Origin: Deinococcus ficus
GTDB taxonomy: Bacteria > Deinococcota > Deinococci > Deinococcales > Deinococcaceae
Assembly: GCF_003444775.1 (NCBI RefSeq)
Contig: NZ_CP021084.1
Span: 124,001-188,000, forward strand
Direction of reading: 5' to 3'
Length of the DNA stretch: 64,000 bases
In this document: positions 21,733 to 29,927 of the stretch, piece after piece
Position numbering within the stretch: the first letter of the stretch is position 1
Layout of the letters: each line of letters opens with the position of its first letter
Notes under the pieces: model-generated
Told to the model about the DNA's origin: nothing
Seen by the model: the letters and a program-made list of their open reading frames with translations, nothing else
Databases searched by the model: none
Translations under genes and position numbers: made by a program

Positions 21733-24267
21733 ATGTCATCCAATTACCGCCGCAACCGCAGACAGAGCCTGACTGATCGCCTGCAGTACTGGGGCATCCG
21801 CGACGGCGTTGTCATCACGCGCCAGAAAGGAATTGAGTTCGGAATCGAGTTCCGTCTCCCGTCCGCTGCGGAGGTCACCGACCCCGTCCGGGAGCAGCTC
21901 GCCACCCTCCTGCATCAGATCATGGTGCAGTGCGTTCCCGAACAGTGCCGTGGCCGGCTGATCATCGAATCGGCCCCCCTGAACGAGAACCAGCTGGTCA
22001 AAGCCAGCGAAGGCCAGAACGTCGACAACGAACTGCTGAAGTTCCTGAAAGACGAAAACAACCGCATCATGGAAAAGCGGCGTGTCGAAGGCATGCTGTC
22101 CTCCTGGCGCTACTTCTTCACGGTCCGGCTGGACAACCGCCAGAAGAAGATCGGCCGCCCCGTGCCGTTCATGTCCACTGAACTTGACCCCCTGGTCAAA
22201 CGGGCCATCTCGATCCGCACGCAGATGGTCAACATGATGGACGCGGCTGGGTTCGAAGCCCGCTCGCTGACCGGGCAGGAGGCATTCGGGCTGATCTACC
22301 GGTGGTTCAACCCCGGCCTGGCCGCCAGCCGTGAACCGCTGTTCAAGTCGATCTTCAAAGGCCTGAACGCCTCCCGTGACGAGATCCGAAAGGACCTCAC
22401 CCTCTACTCCGATTCGATGCGGGAGCAGGTCACCAACAGCGAGGTGGACTCCACCCGCATTGACGCGCTGGTCGTCGGGGACCGCCTGGTGCAGACCATC
22501 AACATGCTTGGCGTCGGCGAGACCACCTACCCCGGCATGAGCGAGCGCATGCTGATGCGCCTGTCCGGCCACCACGTCTACTACATCCTCGACCTTGAGC
22601 ACCTGAAGCAGAGCGACGAGCGCAAGAAGCTCAACGACGCTGCGCGCGGGGCGATCCTCGCCACGCAGGACGCCAGCATGGGCACGCCTGACCTGGGCAA
22701 CGTCGCGGTGGTCGGCGGTCTGTCGAACATCCTCCAGCGCATGACCGCCGGGGAGGAACGCGTCTTCCGGTTCGGCATCAGCATGGTGCTGATCGCCCGG
22801 GACAAGAGCGAGCTTGAGCACATGAAAGAGATCGCCCGCACCGAGATGAGCATGATGGGCGGTGCGAAAGCCGCCTACGGGACCTTCCAGAACATCCCGC
22901 AGTACTTTGACCGCCTCGCACCCCTGAACGCGCAGACGAACGAGTTCATGTTCAAGGCGTTCAGCAGCAACGTCATCCACTTCATTCCGCTGGTCGGCCC
23001 CTGGGCGGGCAGCAACAAGCCGATCGCCCTGTTCCGCAGCCGCTGGGGCAGCGTGACGGGCATCAACCCCAGTGACGGCACCCTGAACCAGGGCATGCTG
23101 ATCGTCGGCTCTGCCGGGTCCGGCAAGACCTTCGTCACGCAGAGCTGGGCCGCGCAGATGGCCGCTGTCGGCGCTGACCTGGTGATCGTGGACCAGAAGC
23201 GCGACTACGAGTCCTTTATCTCCAGCCTCGAAGGGCAGTTCATTCCGTTCGCGCCCGGCGAGAAAGTCGACGGCAAGGTCGTGCGCCTCAACGCCTTCGA
23301 GCTGCCCCCGGGCGAGTACGTGCCCGACGAGCAGCACAAGATCTTCCTGATGGGCTTCATCACGGCCCTGCTCGGCAGCGGTGAGCTGCCCCCGCAGGAC
23401 AAGGCCATCATCACCGCAGCCATCGAGCAGGCCTACGCCACGTCCTACACCATCAACGCCGCTGGCGACGTCAAGCACAGCGTGGTGACGCTGTCCACGC
23501 TGGTCACGGCCATCAGGGAGCTGAACGCCGTGGGCACGGTCAGCCTCAAGGGCAACACCGAAGCCCAGAGCATCATCAACCGCCTCACCCTGTCCCTCCA
23601 GACCTACGTCGGCGACACGGCCATGGGCAGCTTCCTCGACGGGGAAAGCACTGTCGAGATCAAAAACCCCTACGTCTACTTCGACATCGCGAAGATCAAG
23701 GACGACCCCAGCCTCACCCGCGTGGCGCTGCTGCTGATCATCAAGCAGATCTGGGAGCGGGCCAAGAAGAACCGGGACAAGCCCAAGGTGGCGATCATCG
23801 AAGAGATCGGGGTGCTGTTCAGCATTCCGGAAGCGCTGGCGTTCGTCGCCAGCCTCTACAAACTCGGCCGGACCTACAACCTGTGGCCGGTGGGCGTCAC
23901 CCAGGAAATCGGGGACTTCCAGAAGGGCAAAGGGCTGATCAACAACACCAGCCAGTTCCTGATCGGGCGCGTGAGCGCCGAGGAGGCCGAAACGGTCGCG
24001 GAGGTCCTTGGGCTGAACAGCGCCAGCCTGGACCTGATCCGGTCCCTGGGCGGGCAGAAGGGCGTGTACCGCGAGTACCTCGCGATGACCATCAAAGAGT
24101 CCGGCATGACCGGCGACGTCGTGCAGTACTTCCCCAACCCGATCGAGTACTGGATGTTCACCTCTCACCCTGCCGAAGTGGACCGCCGTCAGAAGACCGT
24201 CGAACTTCACGGCGGCAACGTTCTCGCCGCTGTGAAGTCCCTCGCCGGACGAAACCAGGGCTACTAA
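21733..24267 (+). CDS. virB4: VirB4/TraC-type T4SS ATPase
   Basis: An 844-residue protein. The N-terminal 400 residues are the VirB4 N-domain; the ATPase part has Walker A GSAGSGKT (near residue 459), DLVIVDQKRDYESF after it, Walker B VAIIEEIGVLF (near 686) and GVTQEIGDF. VirB4 ATPases energise pilus assembly and substrate transfer at the inner face of the membrane. Length is normal for the family. It opens the T4SS cluster, is leaderless, and is followed after 11 nt by a TrbJ-like gene with a good SD. Confidence 0.9.
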   Translation: MSSNYRRNRRQSLTDRLQYWGIRDGVVITRQKGIEFGIEFRLPSAAEVTDPVREQLATLLHQIMVQCVPEQCRGRLIIESAPLNENQLVKASEGQNVDNELLKFLKDENNRIMEKRRVEGMLSSWRYFFTVRLDNRQKKIGRPVPFMSTELDPLVKRAISIRTQMVNMMDAAGFEARSLTGQEAFGLIYRWFNPGLAASREPLFKSIFKGLNASRDEIRKDLTLYSDSMREQVTNSEVDSTRIDALVVGDRLVQTINMLGVGETTYPGMSERMLMRLSGHHVYYILDLEHLKQSDERKKLNDAARGAILATQDASMGTPDLGNVAVVGGLSNILQRMTAGEERVFRFGISMVLIARDKSELEHMKEIARTEMSMMGGAKAAYGTFQNIPQYFDRLAPLNAQTNEFMFKAFSSNVIHFIPLVGPWAGSNKPIALFRSRWGSVTGINPSDGTLNQGMLIVGSAGSGKTFVTQSWAAQMAAVGADLVIVDQKRDYESFISSLEGQFIPFAPGEKVDGKVVRLNAFELPPGEYVPDEQHKIFLMGFITALLGSGELPPQDKAIITAAIEQAYATSYTINAAGDVKHSVVTLSTLVTAIRELNAVGTVSLKGNTEAQSIINRLTLSLQTYVGDTAMGSFLDGESTVEIKNPYVYFDIAKIKDDPSLTRVALLLIIKQIWERAKKNRDKPKVAIIEEIGVLFSIPEALAFVASLYKLGRTYNLWPVGVTQEIGDFQKGKGLINNTSQFLIGRVSAEEAETVAEVLGLNSASLDLIRSLGGQKGVYREYLAMTIKESGMTGDVVQYFPNPIEYWMFTSHPAEVDRRQKTVELHGGNVLAAVKSLAGRNQGY

Positions 24268-24278
24268 AGGAGACCCGC

Positions 24279-25268
24279 ATGAAGAACAAGCGCAAAATCA
24301 TCCTGCTCACCTGCGCCATGACGGCCACGGTCACCACCGTGTCCCCTCCTGCCAGCGCCAGCATCTCACCCGGCGCCGTCGGCAGCCTGGGCGGCTTGTG
24401 GGACTTCGTCACGCAGGTTCAGAGTTGGGTCGACTCGCTCAAGGCCATGGTCAAGATGAAAAACGACCTGTTCGGGCAGGTCAACTTTCAGGACCTCGGC
24501 GGCAGCCTCGCCAAGGCGATGGCGGACGCGGGCCTGCCTGTCGGTGAAGCGTACAACCTCTACACCGACATCAAGGGCCTGCTCGGGGAGTACGCGAACT
24601 TCCAGAGCCAGATTGCCGACCTCCGTAAGAAGCTCGCCAATGCCGGGAACGACATGCTTGCCGGGTTCCTGTCGGAAACGCGTGACATGGCGGCGGAGAA
24701 GCGGATGAACATGCAGGGCACCCTCGGTCTCGCCCCTGACCTGGCCGTCCAGCGCCTGCAGGCCTTCAACAGCCTGGCGATCACGCAGGAAGTGGACAAG
24801 GGCGAGCAGGTCCAGGCGCAGGCGGACGCGACCAAGGCCATCGAGGACATCAAGAAGACCGTCGAAGAAACCAGTGAACGCGCCACGGAAACCTCGGCAA
24901 ACGCCATCGAGCTGACGCAGGAGGCCATGGGGATCCAGTCCACCCGCGAGGGCATCCAGATGCTCGTGCGCGCCCAGGCCGAAAGCCTGATGAGCAGCGC
25001 GTACAACGCCACGGCCATCACGACCGCCCTGAGTCAGAACGCCATGCAGCAGCAGGTCACGAACAAGCTGATGAACCAGCTGGTCAAAGACAACATCGAC
25101 GAGCGGGTGGGCGAAGCCTACGCGGTCATTCAGGGCATCAAGTCCAAGCAGGCCGAAGCGAAATCCGCTGAAAGTCAGGTGACGTCCGTGCTGCTCGCCG
25201 CCTCGCGCGGCATGGAGCAGGCCTTCAACGTCGACGACGAGACGCCCACCGGCGTGATGTTCGAATGA
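24279..25268 (+). CDS. TrbJ/VirB5-like exported coiled-coil protein
   Basis: A 329-residue protein with a signal peptide (KRKIILLTCAMTATVTTVSP, then PASAS) followed by long helices: residues 50-130 (WVDSLKAMVKMKNDLFG ... YANFQSQIADLRKKLANAGN) and 185-320 (Gln/Glu/Ala-rich, coiled-coil-like). Position between VirB4 and the VirB6-like gene and the helical exported nature match TrbJ/VirB5, the minor pilus component. Sequence similarity is too weak to see by eye. SD AAAGGAG 6 nt before the ATG. Confidence 0.6.
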   Translation: MKNKRKIILLTCAMTATVTTVSPPASASISPGAVGSLGGLWDFVTQVQSWVDSLKAMVKMKNDLFGQVNFQDLGGSLAKAMADAGLPVGEAYNLYTDIKGLLGEYANFQSQIADLRKKLANAGNDMLAGFLSETRDMAAEKRMNMQGTLGLAPDLAVQRLQAFNSLAITQEVDKGEQVQAQADATKAIEDIKKTVEETSERATETSANAIELTQEAMGIQSTREGIQMLVRAQAESLMSSAYNATAITTALSQNAMQQQVTNKLMNQLVKDNIDERVGEAYAVIQGIKSKQAEAKSAESQVTSVLLAASRGMEQAFNVDDETPTGVMFE

Positions 25269-25296
25269 CGTCCGCTCAGCCTTCCGGAGGCCCCGC

Positions 25297-28200
25297 ATGA
25301 AACTCAACTTCCGCACGCTGCTGCACCTGCTGCTGATCCTCGTGGTCTTCAGCGGCGCCGCGGACGCCGTGACACTCGCGCCGATCAAGTGCAACTCGAC
25401 CGCACCAGCCCCCAGCAACACCGCGGACTGGCTGAACATCAACCTCGAATCGTTCATCCCGAACGCGTCCTGCTGGATGAACAACACGTACTACGCCATC
25501 AGTACCTTCGGTCTGTTCAACATCATGGCGAAGTTCGGCACGCTCGTCATCGTCATGTTCACCTTCAAGGCCTTCTTCGACGGCTGGACCAGCCGCAACT
25601 GGACGGGAACGCTGCGCGTGCTGTTCCTGAGCGCCATTGCCGTGGTGCTGCTCAACGACGCCAAGCAGAACGGCAGCATCACCAACCGCATCTACACCAT
25701 TCCGGTCAACCTCTGGCGCACCATCTACAAAGCCAGTTCGGGCATGGTCCAGGACAGCGTCAAAACGAACGTGGTCAAGAACACGCAGGAACTCGCCACC
25801 GTCACCGGCGCGTTCGTCCTGCACTCCATGCTCGCCACGAACTCGATGATCACGTACAACCTCGACGGCAAACAGGCCTTCCAGCAGGGCGCTGCCGCCG
25901 CGAAGGAAGGCGAGCTGGCCGGCCTGACCGACGCGGCCGCGAACAAGGCGATGGGTGACATCAAGGACGTCAACAAGGAACTGACCGAGCAGGTCAAGAA
26001 GATGAGCTTCATCTTCCAGATCGGGTACCTGTTCCTGATGGGCTTTTTCATGGCCTTCGCCGGGATCATCTACTTCTCGGGCCTGACCATCATCATCTGC
26101 ATGTTCGCCTTCCCCCTGGCCGTCGCGTTCTGGGCAGTGGGGAACTCCAGGCCGCTGACCACGATCTTCAATACAGTCCTGGTGTCACTCGCGACGGTCG
26201 CCATCGTGCCAGTCGTCATGGCCGTTGCTGCGAACCTCGCCATCGCCCAGCCGACCGAGACCATCAAGACCCAGATGGCCACCGCGAACACGCAGGCGGG
26301 TACGGTCGTCAAGGACTACATCGCCAAGAGCGCCACGTGCGCCGCTCAGGCGCAGGCGGCCGGCAAGGCCGCACCGGTCGGCAGTCAGACGGTCGTCAAC
26401 GCCATGACGAACCTGAAGTGCGAGACCCTCGATCAGATCACTCCCATCGCCAAGGAATTCGGTGCCTCCGTCTTCCGGATCACCGTGGCGATGATCGTGA
26501 TGATCATGACCATGATGATGTGCATCGGCATCGGCGTGGCGCTGATGCGTCACGTGCCCAGCCTGCTCAGCCAGATCTTCCAGGGCGGCACGGTCAGCGC
26601 CGACCACAACAACGTCGGCGCCATCGCCACGGCCGGTGTGGCCGGCGCGATCTCCGGCGGCCAGCGCGCGGTCGGGTACACCATGGCAGGCGCGGGAATG
26701 GCTGTGCAGGGCGGGCGCAGCCTCGCCAACGGGCTCAACCAGGCCGGCGCTGGCGCCGCTGCCAAGGGCGCGGACGCACTGGACGGTGGTTCCAAAAACC
26801 CTAAGTTAGGGGATGGGGGGGCGTTTGCCCTGCCATCCCCTGCCCCAACCCCGATGTTGCCCGGCGGTGCCGGCGGCGCAGCGGCCGTCAACAGCACGGC
26901 CAGCAACAACGCGACGCCCGCGCCCTCCGAGCAGGCCACCAACCAGGCCGCAGGCACCACCACCCAGTCCAGCACCAGCGATGCCCTGCCCGGCGCAGCC
27001 GGTGTCGGGCTGGCCGGCGCCGCGGGGCAGGGTGCAGGGCAGGACGCCGCTGACGGGACCGTCACTGCGGCAGGCGGTGAGAACTCCAGCGCCATCACCG
27101 TCACCCACCAGAACGGCGCGGCGGACCCCGACGGGCTGACCGGACCGGCCACGGCCGCCGCCGAGCAGACCGGGGCGGCACTCGACACGGCCAGCAGCGG
27201 CGGTCAGGACATCGGCCTCACCACGCCCACGCCGGACACCACCGAACCCAGCGCCGTGGACGATCCGGGCGCCGCACAGGACGTCGCCACCTCTGCCGCC
27301 GGCGACGTGACCGGTGACGTTCTCGCGCCTCCGGCAGAGCAAGGCGGGACTGACCCGGCCCAGGCCGCCGAGAGCGACGCTGCGCCCCTGAGTGAAGCCG
27401 TCAGTGACGGCAGCCAGGTGACCGCCGCCCAGGAGAACACGGCCAGCGTCACCGAGGTGACCGGCGAGACCGTCACGCTCGACGCCGCGGACGCCAGCGC
27501 CAGCGACCAGCAGCCCAATGCCGACCTCGCCACTCCGGCAGCTGCGGCGGCCACGGCGACCGGCGTTGCCGGCGCGGCCGCACTCAACGCGGCTGGACTC
27601 AAGGCCGCCGGCGACCCCGGCAGCGTCGCGGCCGGGAAGTACACCCAGGCCCTCAAAGACCAGCGCGCCCAGCAGGACCGGGCCGCCGCTGCACGCATGA
27701 GCACCACCGCGACCGGCATCATCGGACTGGCCACGCGCGAGAAACTCGGCCTCACCGCCAGTCAGAGCCTCGCCGGTGGAATCGTCACCCAGGGCCTGAA
27801 GCACGGCACTCAGGGCGTGCGGGACACGGCAGCGGCCGGTCAGCGCCTCGCCGCGCGCGGCGCAGCCATCACACCAGCAGCCCTGGCGGCAGAGAAAGCC
27901 GCCATGCGCCGGGAAGGTGCGCTGCCGAGTCAGCGGCAGGCCGACGCTGCCAGCGTCCGGGCCGCCGCGATTGCCCACAACCGCGCGGAGCTGGCCCAGG
28001 CCGCCAAGGACCCCAGCCACACCCCCAACCTCATCACGCCCGAACAAGCCCGCCACCACCTTGCCAGCACCGGACAACTGCCCAGTCAGATCAGCGCTGA
28101 CAAGGCCCGAATCGATCAGGTCATGGCCGATCACAAAGCGGCGCAGGCTCAGCTGGACGTCGGCGAGCGCACCTCCATGACCCGTGAGGAGGCGCACGCG

Positions 28201-29850
28201 CACCTCGCTGGACAGGGCCAGCTCTCCGCGCAGGAATACCGTGCCGGTGCAGGCGCTCAGCCCGCCGACGAGGACGACCACCTGGTGCACCTCCACACGC
28301 CCCAGACGTCCTCCGCACCATCGGAAGCAGCTGATCAGGACCACGCCAGTGAGCAGCGGAGCGAACAGGCGGACCCTGCCGCTGAGGAACGCGCCCAGAG
28401 TGACGACGGTGCCGTAGCGCCGGACGACGCCAAGCAAGCCACATCCACCCCGGGCGCAACCGGCCCGGTCACTGCCGATCAAGACCCCCAGAACGGGCCG
28501 GATGACCGCGGCGCACCGCTCGGGTCCGACCAGACCCCCCACCCTGCGGACGCTCAGGTCGGCCACCCGGACCGCTCCGTCCCTGCGCAGGCCCCCGCCG
28601 CGTCCATCAGCAGCGAGAGCGCTGACCAGGACAAGCGCGTCCCCGTCATGCCCGTGCCCTCCAGCCAGGCCGTGCCGGTCACCGCCCAGAGCGGTCAGCG
28701 GGTTGTGGCCGACTCGGCTCAGGGCCAGCGTGCCGAGCGGGTCACCGCCACCCGGCCGGCCACGCCCCCAGCGCAGAGCGCCCGTTCGCCGCGCGCTGAA
28801 CGTGCCCGCTCGAACAAAGGCGGACGCGCTCCTTCTCCGAGCGCCAAGCAGGCCGGTCCGCTGCGCCTCAACAAGGCCGGTGAAGCCGCGGTGCGCGGGG
28901 AGCGGCCCCCCGCTCCGAAGCCCCACGTCGGCAGGTACACCGCCGCCCTGCAGGCGTCCCGAGCCAAGGCGCAGCAGCAGCGCGACGCCGGCAAGCCCCT
29001 CACAGCCACCCGGATCATCGGCATGGCCGTGCGCGACACCCAGCAGCGCCGCAACGCCGCGTCCCAGGGCGCCGCAACCCGTCCCAACCGCGACCAGGCT
29101 GAAGCGGCACGGTTCGGCGCGGACTACCAGCAGCTCCGGCGAGGCGGCGGCCTCCCCAGCCAGCTTCAGGCGGATCAGGAGGCCGTGCTGGCCGTCACCC
29201 ACGCCCACAACACCTCTGAGAACCGCCGGGCCATCCGGGCTGCCGAAAAGGGCGAGGTGTACGCTCCCCAGCCAGTCACTCCGGCGCAGGTGCGTGACCA
29301 CATGGCCTTTACCGGCACGCTCCCCAGCCACCAGAGCATGAACGAGGCGCGGATCGAGCAGCGGACCGCGGAACTCGCCCAACAGCACGCGCAGGCCGCG
29401 GCGAACAACCCCGACCTGCCCCAGCCCAACCTGGACCGGGACAGCGTTCACCGCATCCTGGAAGAGGAAAAGGCCCTGGCGCACCAGGAGTACCAGGCAA
29501 ACCGGGCCAGCGCCGCTGCGGGCGACCAGCGCCACGAGGCCACCCCGGACGTCGCCCAGTCGGTCCCGACTGCGGAAGCCGTGGCCGCACCCGAGGAACG
29601 CGAAGAGCGCACTCCGGTGCCCAGCTTCACCCCCGAAGCGGACCCGGTCCCCGTTGCCGTCCCGAGCCGCTCCGCCGCCTCGCCCACCCCACAGGTCATG
29701 CACCAGGAAGTTGAGGCGCAACCGCACCACCTCGACGTCTCGAACCTCCAGGCTGGCCTCAACTACACCGAGGACACCCCCAGCCCCTCAGCCGCAGAGG
29801 TCGACACCGACCGTCCCCGCAAAGCGGACCGGAACGACCGGACCCGCTAA
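25297..29850 (+). CDS. Giant VirB6/TrbL-like membrane protein with duplicated C-terminal domain
   Basis: A 1517-residue protein. Residues 1-23 form a signal peptide; about five to six TM segments lie between residues 65 and 430 (FGLFNIMAKFGTLVIVMFTF; the hydrophobic stretch near 230-285; ITVAMIVMIMTMMMCIGIGV). This is the VirB6/TrbL core. About 1080 further residues are hydrophilic, Ala/Thr/Gln/Asp-rich and probably outside or inside the cell as an extended tail. The tail contains a duplicated unit (about 779-985 and 1212-1407). Normal TrbL proteins are 300-550 residues, so the tail is exceptional. SD CGGAGG; a strong terminator follows. Confidence 0.75.
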   Translation: MKLNFRTLLHLLLILVVFSGAADAVTLAPIKCNSTAPAPSNTADWLNINLESFIPNASCWMNNTYYAISTFGLFNIMAKFGTLVIVMFTFKAFFDGWTSRNWTGTLRVLFLSAIAVVLLNDAKQNGSITNRIYTIPVNLWRTIYKASSGMVQDSVKTNVVKNTQELATVTGAFVLHSMLATNSMITYNLDGKQAFQQGAAAAKEGELAGLTDAAANKAMGDIKDVNKELTEQVKKMSFIFQIGYLFLMGFFMAFAGIIYFSGLTIIICMFAFPLAVAFWAVGNSRPLTTIFNTVLVSLATVAIVPVVMAVAANLAIAQPTETIKTQMATANTQAGTVVKDYIAKSATCAAQAQAAGKAAPVGSQTVVNAMTNLKCETLDQITPIAKEFGASVFRITVAMIVMIMTMMMCIGIGVALMRHVPSLLSQIFQGGTVSADHNNVGAIATAGVAGAISGGQRAVGYTMAGAGMAVQGGRSLANGLNQAGAGAAAKGADALDGGSKNPKLGDGGAFALPSPAPTPMLPGGAGGAAAVNSTASNNATPAPSEQATNQAAGTTTQSSTSDALPGAAGVGLAGAAGQGAGQDAADGTVTAAGGENSSAITVTHQNGAADPDGLTGPATAAAEQTGAALDTASSGGQDIGLTTPTPDTTEPSAVDDPGAAQDVATSAAGDVTGDVLAPPAEQGGTDPAQAAESDAAPLSEAVSDGSQVTAAQENTASVTEVTGETVTLDAADASASDQQPNADLATPAAAAATATGVAGAAALNAAGLKAAGDPGSVAAGKYTQALKDQRAQQDRAAAARMSTTATGIIGLATREKLGLTASQSLAGGIVTQGLKHGTQGVRDTAAAGQRLAARGAAITPAALAAEKAAMRREGALPSQRQADAASVRAAAIAHNRAELAQAAKDPSHTPNLITPEQARHHLASTGQLPSQISADKARIDQVMADHKAAQAQLDVGERTSMTREEAHAHLAGQGQLSAQEYRAGAGAQPADEDDHLVHLHTPQTSSAPSEAADQDHASEQRSEQADPAAEERAQSDDGAVAPDDAKQATSTPGATGPVTADQDPQNGPDDRGAPLGSDQTPHPADAQVGHPDRSVPAQAPAASISSESADQDKRVPVMPVPSSQAVPVTAQSGQRVVADSAQGQRAERVTATRPATPPAQSARSPRAERARSNKGGRAPSPSAKQAGPLRLNKAGEAAVRGERPPAPKPHVGRYTAALQASRAKAQQQRDAGKPLTATRIIGMAVRDTQQRRNAASQGAATRPNRDQAEAARFGADYQQLRRGGGLPSQLQADQEAVLAVTHAHNTSENRRAIRAAEKGEVYAPQPVTPAQVRDHMAFTGTLPSHQSMNEARIEQRTAELAQQHAQAAANNPDLPQPNLDRDSVHRILEEEKALAHQEYQANRASAAAGDQRHEATPDVAQSVPTAEAVAAPEEREERTPVPSFTPEADPVPVAVPSRSAASPTPQVMHQEVEAQPHHLDVSNLQAGLNYTEDTPSPSAAEVDTDRPRKADRNDRTR

Positions 29851-29870
29851 ACCACCCCTCACCGCTCACA

Positions 29871-29897
29871 GGCCGCCCTCCGGGGCGGCCTTCTTCT
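29871..29897 (+). terminator. Intrinsic terminator after VirB6-like gene
   Basis: GGCCGCC / GGCGGCC with loop CTCCGG, followed by TTCTTCT. It separates the VirB4-B6 unit from the VirD4 promoter. Confidence 0.8.
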
Positions 29898-29900
29898 GGA

Positions 29901-29921
29901 CCACCCGAGCGTGAAGACACT
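29901..29921 (+). promoter_or_regulatory. CCACCC-box leaderless promoter of virD4
   Basis: CCACCC (29901-29906), 9 nt, GACACT (29916-29921), 6 nt, ATG 29928. Confidence 0.6.
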
Positions 29922-29927
29922 GAAACC

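Noticed and set aside
21736..29730. Very long minus-strand open frames opposite virB4 (21736-24210) and the VirB6-like gene (26806-29730), and similar ones opposite virD4 and the 49-50 kb genes
   Set aside because: They mirror the plus-strand codons in high-GC DNA with C/G third positions. They lack SD or promoter signals and have low-complexity Arg/Gly/His/Val compositions, whereas the plus-strand products carry clear family motifs.
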